A DNA stretch of 64,000 nt from Hermatobates lingyangjiaoensis (GCA_026182355.1 JAPFBL010000115.1:902001-966000), one strand, 5' to 3'; shown: positions 19,785 through 31,097, counted from the stretch's first letter. Notes: generated by a model from the sequence alone, not told the origin. A program made the numbers and translations.

Positions 19785-19994
19785 TTTGCGGCAGCACTGC
19801 TTTAGCCCTATCCCAGTGAGTTCTTTAATTGACTGTCGTCCCTCTGTCAATTCACTTCTTCTCCTAGGGACGACCGCCATTACCGCCAATGACGTCGAAA
19901 TATTGAAAAGTGAGTGTTTGTTATGTTTTTGCCTATGTGTGAAAGTTTATTTTAAGTGTAATCTGTCCTCCCAGGAACGTTTCCATTTATCTTA

Positions 19995-19996
<2 letters not shown>
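19785..19996 (+). mobile_element. PLE-type terminal unit ending in (TA)n
   Basis: A GC-balanced 200-bp unit with a hammerhead-like core, then GAGTGTTTGT and an end before a TA tract at 19997-20028. The layout equals the units at 13.7 and 38.5 kb, but the sequence is a different family. Confidence 0.55.
19861..19915 (+). ncRNA. Hammerhead-like motif with altered core
   Basis: CTAGGGA replaces CTGANGA. Then come C, GAC...GTC with a long loop, GAA, ATAT, H17 = T and GAAAAGTGAG. The layout fits, but the core is damaged. Confidence 0.4.
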
Positions 19997-20034
<38 letters not shown>

Positions 20035-20095
20035 GGAATACATAGTAAATTAATAAATAAATATATAAATTATATATATATATATAATATATACT
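19997..20095. repeat. (TA)n tracts
   Basis: Two TA-rich tracts, 19997-20028 and about 20072-20095, separated by AT-rich sequence. Confidence 0.9.
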
Positions 20096-20148
20096 ATCTA
20101 GTTCAATATAAACAAAGAAACATAGAGAAATCAGAAGAACACACTTAC

Positions 20149-20186
20149 AGTCTCTAATTTTCGGTTTGAACCGTCTTCAGGAGAGA
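20149..20186 (-). ncRNA. Hammerhead ribozyme motif, AATT stem III
   Basis: CTGAAGA (C3 at 20180), extra C, stem II GGTT/AACC, GAA, AATT (20159-20156), H17 = A at 20155. Stem I GAGA (154-151) pairs with TCTC (184-181), four pairs. Core intact. Confidence 0.8.
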
Positions 20187-20433
20187 TAAGAGAGGGAAAC
20201 CAAGCGCACTGGATCAGAGACGGTTGGAGACCAACAGTGTTGCCGCATGCGCGCCCGTTCACAGAAAATAAGGTAGACAGGAATCAATTTATAATTAATT
20301 TATAATTTATAAAATTTATATAATTCTAAATTGATTCCTGTCTACCTTATTTTCTGTGAACGGGCGCGCATGCGGCAACACTGTTGGTCTCCAACCGTCT
20401 CTGATCCAGTGCGCTTGGTTTCCCTCTCTTATC

Positions 20434-20470
20434 TCTCCTGAAGACGGTTCAAACCGAAAATTAGAGACTT
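20434..20470 (+). ncRNA. Hammerhead ribozyme motif, AATT stem III
   Basis: Mirror copy. C3 = 20438, GAA at 20456-20458, AATT 20459-20462, H17 = A20463, stem I TCTC (434-437) with GAGA (464-467). Core intact. Confidence 0.8.
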
Positions 20471-20579
20471 TAAGTGTGTTCTTCTGATTTCTCTATGTTT
20501 CTTTGTTTATATTGAACTATATTTGTCCGTTTTGGATCGTATTTCCAACGAAAAAAAGTATATATACTATCTGGTATAC

Positions 20580-22315
20580 AGTATTATATTTACTTATATT
20601 TTTACTAGAAAAATTGTCAAAATGAAAATCATATTATCATTGTTCTATTATTACTTTTTTTTTCAACAAAAGCCGGCTCAGGGTGCATTGTAATTGAACT
20701 ATATATTTTTTACCAGAAGTTTCTGTTCCTTGTTTTGAATTTCTGTACTGTAGACTACATGCAAATAATTTTAAGTGAACTGAAATTTACATGAATAAAA
20801 ACTTCAAAAGGAGGAATATACGGTAAAAATAAGTAATGTTTTACTAGGAATGAATGAATGTTTATCTGAATATATGGGAACCATAGTTACCATTAATTAT
20901 CGAACTTGTTTAAATATATGCATACTGTTAGTATCACAGAGGTTAGTAAAAATTATATTTTTACATAAATTAAACTTAACTCGTAAGAAAACAAATAGTC
21001 GTCCAACTTGAAGATACACTATGTGCGAATTCAGTTGGATGGCTACAGCAGTTATTTACGGAGGCAAGACAGATTTATGCAAGAATATGATATACATTCT
21101 TAACTTCACGAATAGAGAAAAGAGCAGATGAATGAAACATTATCTGTTTGAAAAATAAACAAAAGTTAATATAAGACTGCTCTTGATCAATAGTTTAAAC
21201 TTTGACGAATAAATTTCAAATTTTCACAAATGTCACACCCTAATTTGACACTTTTCGATATTTTAAGATTGTTAATGATATCATTAATGACAATAAACTT
21301 AATAATCATCATAATTATTCATTAATTACATAAAAAAAATTCTCTAATTGTTTTTTGGCAAGTAAAATTTGTAATGAGATTTCAGACTTTTTTTGAAGTC
21401 ATTAGTTCTTAGGATAGTTTCGATTCAATGTTTTCCTTATATTTTTATAAAAAAAAATTAAATGCTTGGTTATAAATGTTACAAATTTAGTCGTCATACA
21501 GAAAAATTATTATTATCAAACTCTTTATGTCTTATTTTACGATACTTCATTAGTTCACTAATAGAGTTAACATTTTAAGTATTGATCGTTGAAATAGTTA
21601 AAATAGTGGCCAAAACACCATTCTTATAAGAAATTGGGCCTATTTTGTAATTTAAAAACTACTCGAGATGTCACTACCTCTTGAGAAGTAATTTGTTAAA
21701 AACGAGAAATGAAAGTAAACAAATGGACAAACATTGTAATTTTATTGTTTTTTTTTGAAAATGAATACGATTATACTGAAAAAAAAAAGAACTGTAAGAA
21801 GGATGATAGGTTGTAAATTTACTGAGATCTATCTATCTATGTATGGACAGCACAGCTCTGAATAAACAATGGGACCTACATGACTAACCTCCTTTTTATA
21901 TATTCGTGATTTATAGGAATAATTTACATGAATACAGTACAAGCGGATTAAAGTCTAAACACTATTTGAGTTCTTTGTTGGGTTTCATTGAATATTTCAT
22001 ATTGACGATCAAATTGTATAACTATTAAAGCTTAATAAATTTTTTTTGAAAAAAATGAACAAAATAAAAAAAGGAATATCGTAATCTGAAAGATAATATA
22101 ATGATGGACCATGAATAGTAATCATTAAATTGATCATTATTGAATTTAATAATTTTCATTCTACTATTAAATTTTAATAAAGGTTTTTTCATGCAAATTT
22201 GGGTGATAAATATATCCAATGATGATTTTTTTTTTGTTTTTTTATTTTCCAACTATATCATTAAAAAATAATGGTACTTGGAAATTATTTTTTACATTTA
22301 TAAATATAAAATAAG
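20580..22315. other. AT-rich spacer, no gene seen
   Basis: No coding or repeat signature recognised. Confidence 0.45.
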
Positions 22316-22366
22316 TTTATTGAGGATTAAGTCCAAAGATTAACTACTCCTGACTTACATCTGAAG

Positions 22367-22405
22367 GTGACGTTCCGCCAAAATTTGTTCGGTATTCTTA
22401 AAGCT
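22367..22405 (-). ncRNA. Hammerhead-like motif, family I (U3/A8 type)
   Basis: Minus strand: AGCT, TTAAGAAT, ACC...GG, GGA, ACGT, C. Position 3 is T, position 8 is A; G5 is also lost in this copy. Confidence 0.4.
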
Positions 22406-22837
22406 AAAACAATTTATTGAGAAAATAAGTACTACTATAAACAAATCTCTCAAAAAACAAATACATCCATAGAATATCAACTAACCGAATACAAAAAGTA
22501 CAGTAAGCAACAAACACAAATAAATTAAAAACAAAACAAATACAGACAGTGTTATTGTTTTTTATGGAACAGATGTGTTTCAAACATAATTACTTTTATT
22601 AATTATTAATGCTAAAAACTGTTTAAAAAGATTAGTAATAGTAATACAGCAAAATAACTTTGCGAAGATACCTCCACAGAACATTAAAGAAACATGTAAC
22701 AGTAACACTGTTTGGTTTACTTTTAACTTGTGTCTCTTATTGTGTTGTTTTGTTTACGATTAGTTAATATTCTGTGGATGCTTTTGTTTTCAGAAATTTT
22801 ATTTATAATAATAGTTTTTTTCTTAATAAATTGTTTT

Positions 22838-22878
22838 AGCCTTGAGAATACTCAACAATTTTCAGGAAATGTCGTCTT
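22838..22878 (+). ncRNA. Hammerhead-like motif, family I (U3/A8 type)
   Basis: AGCC (838-841), TTGAGAAT (842-849), a weak stem II, GAA (866-868), ATGT, C. T842 and A847 occupy positions 3 and 8. Confidence 0.45.
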
Positions 22879-22979
22879 ATCTTAATCAAAACTAGTTAAT
22901 CTTTGGAGACAATCCTCAAGAAACCTATTTTGAAATTTAAGAATCAGAGGTCGAGAAGCTATATCAATATAAATAAACT

Positions 22980-23090
22980 ATATTGACACAAAGAACACTC
23001 AGAAATGAAACAGAAACTCACTAATATATTTCGATGTCCACGCCATCAGGAAGATTGAAACGAGTCGCTCCGCAGGCAGACAACGACTTA
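22980..23090 (-). mobile_element. Family F PLE terminal unit
   Basis: GAACACTCAGAAATGAAACA and the segment through AGTCGCTCCGCAGGC match the decayed unit at 5195-5330. It ends beside short TA tracts. Confidence 0.7.
23010..23053 (-). ncRNA. Hammerhead motif, ATAT stem III, A9 changed
   Basis: CTGATGG (C3 at 23049) has G in place of A9. Then CGTGGACATC, GAA, ATAT and H17 = A. Confidence 0.5.
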
Positions 23091-23158
23091 TATGTATAAA
23101 TATAAATATTTATATATATATATCAATGATCAAACCACAATAAGAAATGGGAAAACAA

Positions 23159-23201
23159 GACTAAGATCTTTCAACTGTAACAAGCGGTCTTCGTCAGAGT
23201 C
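23159..23201 (-). ncRNA. Hammerhead ribozyme motif, AGATCT stem III
   Basis: CTGACGA, extra A, stem II GACCG facing CAGTT (one mismatch), GAA, AGATCT, H17 = T, four-pair stem I GACT/AGTC. Core intact. Confidence 0.75.
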
Positions 23202-23236
23202 AAAAACCCAACTGGGTTTTTATCCAGTTGGGTTTT

Positions 23237-23278
23237 TGACTCTGTTACTCCGCTTGTTACAGTTAAAAGATCTTAGTC
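23237..23278 (+). ncRNA. Dead hammerhead copy in foldback arm
   Basis: CTGTTAC replaces CTGACGA and AAAA replaces GAAA, while AGATCT and stem I are kept. One arm has decayed and the other has not. Confidence 0.65.
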
Positions 23279-23341
23279 TTGTTTTCCCATTTCTTATTGT
23301 GGTTTGATCATTGATTGTTATTTCACGTGTTTATGTGACAC

Positions 23342-23344
<3 letters not shown>

Positions 23345-23401
<57 letters not shown>
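23345..23401. repeat. (TA)n microsatellite
   Basis: Pure TA tract joining an AGATCT-family unit to a family G unit. Confidence 0.98.
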
Positions 23402-23403
<2 letters not shown>

Positions 23404-23530
23404 AAAAAGACAACACATAAAGAAAGAGAACGCTTACTGGATCAATATTTCGAACTGAAGTTCGTCATCAGGAAGAGAGTAGAAGAGAAGTATATATATG
23501 TGCGTTCAAGACTGCGGTGGAAGGTGACAT
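23401..23530 (-). mobile_element. Family G PLE terminal unit
   Basis: CATAAAGAAAGAGAACGCTT, TACTGGATCAATATT and GAGTAGAAG are shared with the inverted pair at 38610-38850. It ends in sequence containing TTCAAGACTGCGGTGGAAGG, as there. Confidence 0.8.
23435..23476 (-). ncRNA. Hammerhead ribozyme motif, ATAT stem III, family G
   Basis: CTGATGA (C3 at 23471), extra C, stem II GAAC-TTCA-GTTC, GAA, ATAT, H17 = T, GATCC. Core intact; stem I begins with two pairs only. Confidence 0.75.
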
Positions 23531-23984
23531 TTATAAATATATACAGTAATAATACAATTCACAGGTTTTACTGGAATGTTAAAATTGATGAAGATTGAAA
23601 AAAAAAACTTTAAATAGTAGCAGAATTCTGGGAATTATGTATCAATATTATAGTAATCTAAACTAACATATTACAATGAATTGAGAGAAAGAGCTGATGA
23701 AAGTGGGTAAAAATAAGTTATACTTTTGTAAAATGTAGCTTGAAACTGTACACATCTATACTTAGAGAAGCCAGAATCACTGTGATAACTGAAGTGGAAA
23801 AGAAACTATTATTTTCTTAGTAAAAAATGAATATGGGGAGAAAAGTTTAAATCACTTTTTCACTCTTTTCAGATTATCTATTGCACACTTCACTTTGTGA
23901 TTTATGAAAGAAGAGATGTTTGGCACTCCGCTTGACAAGGATGGAATAACCTAACTGGCACGCTTGCGAAAGCAAGAAACGTAC

Positions 23985-24487
23985 CAATTTTTTTTATTTG
24001 GACTTACGGTATTGAAATATAGGGAGCAACAAAATCTAGAAATGCCCAGATACAAGCTCTTCAGTCAGAAATTCTTAGAAAAATTCTTCATTGTCCCTTT
24101 TACATACCAAATCAAACAATCTATTCAGACCTCAGGATTTCAACAGTTCATCAAGTAGCAATATCTCGCTACAAAGCCTTCCATAAATATCTTTGTAGCA
24201 ATAACAATCCTTCAGTCTAAAACATCTCCTCAACAAATATCCCAGGTAATCCCCAAAGGCGCCTGAAGAGAAAGTGGCCAAGAGACTTATTGGCGTGAAT
24301 TACTCTAGTGACTTGTAAATTTAATCTAAGTTTTATAACTTATTTTTCACGCCAGGAAGTATCATTACTGGATTATTTCTTCCCTCCTGCCTCTATGTGT
24401 AATGTATATATTTTCTTCATCATTGTCACTGGTAATGTTACAGCTACATTGTTCTGACTATGTAAAATAAAAATTAAAAAAAAAACC
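23985..24487 (+). pseudogene. Jockey-type non-LTR retrotransposon 3' end
   Basis: The plus strand encodes, with small breaks, YGIEI then GATKSRNAQIQALQSEILRK, ILHCPFYIPNQTIYSDLRIS and RYKAFHKYL, and ends NPQRRLKRKWPRDLLA with a stop near 24300. This is the C-terminal end of a Jockey-clade reverse transcriptase ORF: conserved YGIxLWGxA, QSxxLRxI, PxYxxN, DLxI and the final RRLKR-W-RDLL. About 180 nt of 3' UTR follow and end in an A-rich tail (AAAATTAAAAAAAAAA) near 24487, so the true 3' end is preserved. The 5' part is truncated, as is usual for target-primed retrotransposition. The RT catalytic core is not present. Confidence 0.85.
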
Positions 24488-24489
24488 AC

Positions 24490-25650
24490 TTCACTTCAAG
24501 AAATAAACTGCAGCCTTGACTGAACAATATCCCTGATTTTACAAAACTTAAGAAATAATCCATACTTTCATCGATAATTTTCGACTGAAGATTCCTGACT
24601 AGTACATGAAAGGTAATACTGGATCAGTAATCAATTGTGAAGAAACTTAATCTAAATAAAATCAAGTTCAAACTATTAGATTTTAATACAAAGGATGTAA
24701 TGTGATTTAGCAAATAATATCACAGAATCTAATCTAATAATGACTCCAGTTATAAAATATAAATTACTTTACACTTGCTTGCAGTAAGTGAAACGCAATC
24801 GTGTTTAATAAACCAAAGCTGGGAAATTATAAGCTAAGCACATGGCATGATTTGTTACTGCAGCAAAACAACAAGGATAGAAAAATCTGTTGTTTCCTTT
24901 CATGTTGCATTATTAATTCAAATAAACATTATCATAGCTCCTTTAAGCATGCTCCCCAGTTCAGGAAATGTCTTAAGAACCCCATTAATGCTTTAGACAC
25001 GCTAAAGAAAAAAACATTATTATGAGTATAAATCGTGTGCACAGATGTAGACAAATATATATTAAACAGAGCAGTTTAACTAAATTATTGCTGTAAAGTA
25101 AGAGAAAAGTTACTGAAATTGGCATAAATATATTCAAGGATCAGACTGACTGTAAGACGACTCACACTATAAACATAACCTAATCATATTCAATTTTAAA
25201 TCAAGGGTATGTATATTTATACAACTTTTCTTAGTTAATTGTTGGTGTAGAATAATTTTAAGAAAAGTTCATGTAAAACTAGAAACGTCTTTAATGTAAA
25301 AAAAAAAAGTTACGTTTGTGGGACATTTTTTGATAATTTTAACAGGGTTAAACTCCCTGCACGAATCGTGTTAATGAGCTAAGAATCGTTCATAAGCCTT
25401 TAAGAAGTGTTTCTATTGCGTCTCTGTATAAACCACTGAAACGTATATCCCATGAAATAGATAGAAAACTTATACTAAAGAATTCTGATGAATAATTAAT
25501 GGATATGAAAAAAATATGAAAACATATGGTCAATTAAAACTTTTGTTCTTTACTATTTTAATGTGATACCAGCTAAGCTTTCAAATTTTTTAAAAAAAAA
25601 AACTTTATAAATGTGATATTGAATTGTTATTTGTATACACTGTTGAATTT
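24490..25650. other. AT-rich spacer, no gene seen
   Basis: An open frame of 74 codons at 24801-25025 has fairly balanced composition but no recognisable family or splice context. I leave it unassigned. Confidence 0.35.
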
Positions 25651-25654
25651 ACTT

Positions 25655-25870
25655 GTAACATCAAAATCACAATAAGAAGTGAGAAAAATACTAAGATCAT
25701 TCAACCGTAACAAGCGGTCTTCGTCAGAGTCAAATCCCAGCTGATTCAAAACCCAGTAAAAACACAACTGAGATTTGACTCTGGAAAGATCTTGGTCTTT
25801 TTCTCATTTCTAATTGTGGTTTGGAAATTGATTGATATTTCACGTGTTTATTCTGAAATCATGTTATTTA
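25655..25870. mobile_element. Foldback PLE terminal unit, AGATCT family, right arm deleted
   Basis: Left arm intact; the right arm jumps from TTTGACTCTG straight to GAAAGATCTTGGTC, losing stem II. Ends AACATCAAAATCACAATAAG and TTTCACGTGTTTATTC. Confidence 0.8.
25689..25731 (-). ncRNA. Hammerhead motif, AGATCT family
   Basis: CTGACGA, extra A, perfect stem II GACCG/CGGTT. GAAT stands where GAAA is expected, so stem III is TGATCT (first base changed). Stem I is also weakened. Confidence 0.6.
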
Positions 25871-25874
25871 CCTA

Positions 25875-26695
25875 TCAGTGTTGTATTGTTACCTAGCATT
25901 TCATATTAATCTTTTTTAGTTTAAATTTTGATAATGGCTCATATTGAATTTATTTTATCAGTAAAAAGAACTAAATCAAAATGTTTTAAAACTTCTTTTT
26001 TTCAAGATTCATCCAAACAGTAAATTTATAAACACACTGTTGTACAAAGCTATGTTCATTTTAATTTGAAGCTCTGTTCTTACAGTTTTTATCACTTATA
26101 CTTTAAAACTGCTTTAAAAATTGTGTATAGTACTATACTGAAAGCAATCTGCCAAATTAATCATTATTTTATTGCTATTTTCCTCTATTACTTCTTTATT
26201 ATTTTTTCTTTTTTCCCTGAGGAAAACAAGTGTACTGTTAGAATTCTGTGACTTAATATTTGATTGCGTTAAAAATGTGTCTGTGCCATCCCAAAATCAT
26301 TATAATAACAGCCATACAACTGAAGTCTTAAATAAATTCATATATTTACACTGAAAAAATGGTATGTACTAAATATTGAGAAAAAACTGTTTTACCCCCT
26401 TTAGATAATCTACTGCCGTCTTAACGGCCTCTACACTATTGGAATAGCTTCCACTCTTACAACTACTGCTAGAATGATATTAATACTACCTGAATCCGTT
26501 CTATTCAGGTTAAAACAATGTGATTCTTTGCTCAGTGTGGAATATGAAGCAAAACAAAAAATTATTATCAAAACTCCGCATGAAGACTTCAGTCAACCCC
26601 ACAATATAACAGTTTAGATATTTTCTTACTAATTAGAAAGTGCTAAATGACAGCAGGAATAAGATTTAGTAAGTATTGAACTGCTTTTTATGTAT
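25875..26695. other. AT-rich spacer, no gene seen
   Basis: Short hydrophobic frames at 26066-26354 are typical chance products of AT-rich DNA. Confidence 0.4.
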
Positions 26696-26700
26696 TACAG

Positions 26701-26794
26701 CTTCAAAAATGAAGTGTTGTTCATGCAGAAGATGAGGCAAAACCAAGCAAAGAAAAACATCAACGCTGCAGCATCGAAACCAATAAACCACTAA
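26701..26794 (+). CDS. Possible short terminal exon
   Basis: A pyrimidine-rich acceptor (TTTTTATGTATTACAG, AG at 26699-26700) precedes a 30-codon frame, FKNEVLFMQKMRQNQAKKNI then NAAASKPINH and TAA at 26792-26794. The residue mix is hydrophilic and lysine-rich, unlike chance frames nearby. No upstream exon is identified and I do not recognise the protein. Weak call. Confidence 0.25.
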
Positions 26795-26944
26795 TATTTA
26801 TCAACATTTATTTAATAAGTAATTAAATCTTTATAACATTAACGTGATTATCATCATCAATTGTTAGAAGTGATTAACTTTAAGATAATATATTTGTAGA
26901 AATAATGATACATATTATGAATTAATAAAATACTATTTCTCTTT

Positions 26945-27115
26945 GTTATCCAGGTTTGGACTATCTTCAATAATACAACACCTTTAAGCTGACGTTTCAC
27001 CTATATTTGTATACATGTCGGCTAAAGGCTTAAAGGTTGTTGTATTACTGAAGATAGACCAAACCTTGATTAAAAATAAAAATAGTGTTAAATATATGTG
27101 GTCGAAATAACGAAA
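26945..27115. mobile_element. Decayed foldback, family H
   Basis: CAGGTTTGGACTATCTTCAA, ACACCTTTAAGCTGACGTTTCA on the left and TTAAAGGTTGTTGTATTAC, TGAAGATAGACCAAACCTTG on the right match 48305-48690. The hammerhead cores are largely deleted. Confidence 0.75.
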
Positions 27116-27355
27116 ACATTCAATTAATATAATATATGGAATCAATATCAGATAATGATATCTTGAGACATTATATCTCTGGATAATATCTCCAGACAAT
27201 ATTTGTCTGGAATATAATAAATTATTTTACTACTTTATGAGTACAGATTTCATTATAGTTATAATTTCATAACTTTTTTGTTAAAACACAGGATTTCATT
27301 TCATGAATCAAACAGTACTGAAAGAAAATAGAACTATAATATATTAAACACTTAC

Positions 27356-27458
27356 CCAGATTTGCTGCGTGTTTGTTTCTAACACATACCACCAGAAGAT
27401 GGATTAGCACAATTACAGGCCAAGACGGGCAATCTATTCCGAGACCCATGTTTCAAAT
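27356..27458 (-). CDS. Possible internal exon with good splice sites
   Basis: On the minus strand a 103-nt GC-balanced segment lies between an acceptor (GTTGCAG, ending at 27459) and a strong donor (GTAAGTG from 27355). One frame is open across it and contains MGLGIDCPSWPVIVLIHLLV; another reads RLPVLACNCANPSSGGMC then TAG. I cannot say which is used or name the protein. It may also be non-coding exon sequence or a chance match. Confidence 0.25.
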
Positions 27459-27464
27459 CTGCAA

Positions 27465-28680
27465 CAAAATCATTTGTATTACTAATTTTTTTAAATGCCA
27501 ACATGCATTTTTTTCTGACGTCTTATTAGTAAATATCATTTAATCTGTTTGGAGATGTCTTAATAATTAATGCTGTGCCTTATCTAATATTTCAAACTTA
27601 ATACATAAAATTGCAGTGCTTGATTGTTACCAGACTTCTTTATAACAATATACATACTAAATATATTTAATCAGGGCTACTTTAGTATTTTATTTATTAA
27701 ACTCGTGTGAGCAGTTATAACATTATTTGCACAATTTTGTATAACTTTTGCATATATTATTTTCTTTTTTGACTGAAAGTACAAGATTTTTCTATTTAAC
27801 AGAAGAATTGTTTTATATAAAAAATATTGTTACATAAAAACAGTATAATATAAATGGACTTAAAGCAAAACTACATATTTTAGTTCAAGTAAAAAACCAG
27901 TTTTTAGAAATGAATAAAAATACCATTGACCAATTACACAAAAGCATATTATTTATTAAAACTAATTTAAAATGAAGTATTCAATTTTTGTTTAATTTTA
28001 AATTTAATTAATTTAGAAAAAAAATTAATTATACAGAAAAATCTTATGCTTTCAATAAAAGAAAGGATATCTTTAATTAGATTGTCCACAAATGCATATT
28101 TGCATCAATTTTCGAATGTTTATATCTGATTGGAACTCTTAAGATTTATCAACATTATATTTTCATTTTATTTATTTGCTTATTTTATTTTTTTTATTTG
28201 CTTGAATTTAAGAATATGTATCAAATAAGACCAGGAAATTGCTTTAATAAAAAACCGTTTCAACCAGTATGACAGTAAGTGACAAATTTTCCTTTGAATT
28301 CATTTGACTTTTGCGATACTTCATAAAAAAATGAATAAAAACAGAAATGAATTTTCAATATATGTACCACAGTTAATATACTATTGTGTTTTAACTATTG
28401 GTCTAGATTGGCCAACGTACACTAGACCAAACCCTCAACTGTGTATGCTTAAATCTAAGAACTATTAATTGTGATTTCAAAACTAGTGTTTATAGGAATG
28501 TTGGTGCTTTAAACTGGAAATTTAAGTCGTTGAGCAACATGAGAGTGCAATTTAAAATCAAACCAGACAAATTGGTTTTTGTAAAACCAAAAATCGGGAA
28601 AATTTAAAACCATCATAAATTGATTATGAATATTTCTCATAATCGATTCTCTAAAAATGTTATTGCTTTTTTTTTCTTTG
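27465..28680. other. AT-rich spacer, no gene seen
   Basis: No coding, RNA or repeat signal could be supported. Confidence 0.45.
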
Positions 28681-28689
28681 TTACGGTAT

Positions 28690-29345
28690 TTGGGCTCTCA
28701 AAAGATCAAAAAGACTGTGAAGGTTTTTTTTTTAGTTTTGGATACTTTGACTACAATTTTGTTTCAGAGTTTCTCCTTTAGCTTTCTGATATTGTAGCGT
28801 AAATCGGGTGGACACTCATTGGTGGCACTCCATAACTATATTTAAGCTTTATGACGACAGAAGGTCCTGTGACCATTGCCGTTTTAGTCGTCTTTGGGGG
28901 TTTGTGGGGATTACTAGTTGGGAAAGATTTTGAGCAAGTGGGTTTGGATGAGTTGAGAGTTTACTGTGGAATCCTTTGTAACGGTTGTTTGCATAGTCGC
29001 TAGCGAAGGGGGCTTTAAGATCTCGGTAAATGACTATGTTTGAAACATAAAAATGGGAGCTGTGAGAGTTTTCTAAGTATTTTTGATTGAATAGCTTGTA
29101 TAAGATGAATATTTGAAGGTTTGGCAGAACCCCAAAGTTTTATGGCATAAGCCCAAGAAGGCTTCAAGATAGTGTTGTATATGTAGAGTCTGTCTGTTAG
29201 TGTGTGTTTTGACTTTCTGTCTAAGAGTCTTATAAGGCGTTTGTAACGTCTGTTGGTATCTGTTCATTTCAGTCTTGTGTGGTCTGTGAAAGGTACCAGT
29301 GGTAGTTTCCAACAAATATTTCTGAGCAGATGTCGACCAAAGACT
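28690..29345 (-). pseudogene. Jockey-type non-LTR retrotransposon RT C-terminal remnant
   Basis: With frameshifts, the minus strand encodes TNRRYKRLIRLLDRKSKHTL, LYIYNTILKPSWAYAIKLWG and SAKPSNIHLIQAIQSKILR, classic for the region after the RT core in Jockey-clade elements. The remainder toward 28690 is decayed coding or UTR. It is 5'-truncated just upstream of 29345, where a second non-LTR tail ends. Several frameshifts and stops show it is old. Confidence 0.8.
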
Positions 29346-29349
29346 CACT

Positions 29350-29865
29350 ACTGCTTAATTATCATCTTGCTATTTTGTTAAGGTTGGTGGACAATGTCGA
29401 GAAGGAGGACGTCACTCTGTCAGGGAAAGGAGTCGTATTCGTGGTTGTGTGATCTTCCAGACTTGCAAGCTGCTTTGTCTAGGGTACTGTACAATATAGA
29501 CATCATCAGGTCTCCGTATTTACGTCAAATAAAAATCTATTGAAACTCGTGGGATCGGGAAAGGTTGAGAGTTGATTAAGTTCCCATATAATGATATTTG
29601 GATGGGTGGATATTTTTATATCTTCATTAGTAGCAAGTCGATTAATGTAGCAATCAATAGATTCCCAACTCAGATCGTGTTGAATATCGACATATGTCGA
29701 GTATCATAGTACTGTAGCTATAAGGTGATTGCATTTATTCAGCACCATTTGGATGGAGTCCTCGTTTGTGGGCGCCGCTCCAAACCAGACTGAACATCCA
29801 TATGTCACCGTGAATCAAATGACCGTCCTATAGATAGTTGATTACTATCTTTTTAACCTTCAGTG
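29350..29865 (-). pseudogene. Non-LTR retrotransposon C-terminal remnant
   Basis: The minus strand encodes VTYGCSVWFGAAPTNEDSIQ, LSWESIDCYINRLATNEDIK and ISTHPNIIIWELNQLS. The order (aromatic-x-C-x-VWxGAA, Q...N, HPN) is that of non-LTR RT ends. The 3' region matches 63125-63460 on the plus strand (GACAACACCTTTCCCTGACA and AAAACAGCAGGATGAG-like blocks), so this is a second family, distinct from the Jockey copy next to it. Confidence 0.7.
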
Positions 29866-29869
29866 ATGT

Positions 29870-31060
29870 AAGTATTGATAAGAAACAGATTTACAATTGT
29901 TATTTTATTATCAGATTCTGTTAATTTTATATTTCATTCCACTGGTTAACTATAAATTTTTAATTAAGAAAAAAATTTTTATCTAAAACCCTACATCCGT
30001 AAAATTTTTTTTAATCGGTATTGATTATATTTGCTTTGATTGAGTAGATTAACTCCAATTAATTCTGACCTCTTTAAAACATATCACATACAATCTAGAA
30101 TAATGAAATAATAAACAAGTACAACATAGTTATAAATACAATTCATATTTGTCATTATTTTCTCACCCTTTACTGAAATGGGCTGCTATTTATGCTACAA
30201 TGGCAAACAATAAATAAAAGTGGCTGAAGTCCAAGTAACCAATGAATTGTTGGACATCAGAATAAAGTTAAATTATGATAATTATGTAGTATCAAAAAAA
30301 AATGTCTGTTGATACCAGATTTTTCGATAGAATCACTGAGTTTCTTTACGTATAAATACGAATAAATTGCTTTGTAAAAGCGTTGATAGTAAAATACTGA
30401 ATATCCAAGTTTGAATTAGAATTTCTGAAAAGCTTCCCTTGATTCGTTTGCAAAAGGTAAAATGAATTATTGCCTTCAATGTTTTCAAGAGAAGTGATGC
30501 TTTTCCTTGAAGTTTAATTCATTTTGTAGTGAACAATAACGCAATTTCATAGATTGAAAAGGGTTTTAGTATTATAATGTGTCAGAGATAATATTTGTAA
30601 TTGAAAATAAAATTTATTTATCTCTGCACCTTTTTACTATTTTCTAAATGTATTATCATAATGGGTAAGATAAAGAATTATTTTTTTTGAATAGCCTTAA
30701 TTCTAAATTACTTTTAAAACCTTTATTCTTATTCTTAACAACTTTATCTTGTCAGATTTTGAAAGATAATATATAAAATATACTAATAATATTTTTTCGA
30801 ATATCAAAAGGAATTCTACCACTTCCACTAACCTCATAGGTACTTCTATCTAAAATACACTTACTATTGAATTCACGTAGTACCTGATAGAGAAAGAATT
30901 AAGTCTTCTGCCACCGGAATATAAAACATGGAGGCTTTCCTACTTTTCTGAGGGAGAGAGAGTCCATTATTGATTTTTGTAAGAACTTACACAGTTATTT
31001 AATAAAGAGTAATTGCAGAAAGTTATTAGTATTAGAGAAAAATAATTTATTTAACTTATC
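29870..31060. other. AT-rich spacer, no gene seen
   Basis: Nothing recognisable; ends at a TA tract. Confidence 0.45.
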
Positions 31061-31065
31061 ATTCA

Positions 31066-31066
31066 A

Positions 31067-31097
<31 letters not shown>

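Larger units (their letters stand above)
20101..20530. mobile_element. Foldback PLE terminal unit, AATT family
   Basis: A near-perfect palindrome of about 200-bp arms centred near 20310. Outer arm: AATATAAACAAAGAAACATA. Inner arm: AGACAGGAATCAATTT. Arms include CAACAGTGTTGCCGCATGCG, much richer in GC than the background. Each arm carries one intact hammerhead motif. Confidence 0.9.
22320..22935. mobile_element. Foldback element, family I
   Basis: Inverted arms: 22320-22460 (minus) and about 22740-22935 (plus). Both contain AATAAATTGTTTTAGC or its complement, a hammerhead-like core and CAAGAAACC or a related end. Same family as 31490-31690 and 46700-47130. The centre is AT-rich without coding signal. 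Confidence 0.7.
23120..23340. mobile_element. Foldback PLE terminal unit, AGATCT family
   Basis: Outer arms ATCAATGATCAAACCACAAT and the complement; inner arms AAAACCCAACTGG and CCAGTTGGGTTTTT around position 23221. The right end GTTATTTCACGTGTTTATG abuts a long TA tract. Confidence 0.9.

Noticed and set aside
23311..23598. Open frame with a run of IYIYIY
   Set aside because: It reads through a (TA)n tract and terminal units of Penelope elements; there is no protein family. The same applies to similar frames at 31176, 31865, 52588, 52877 and 57547.
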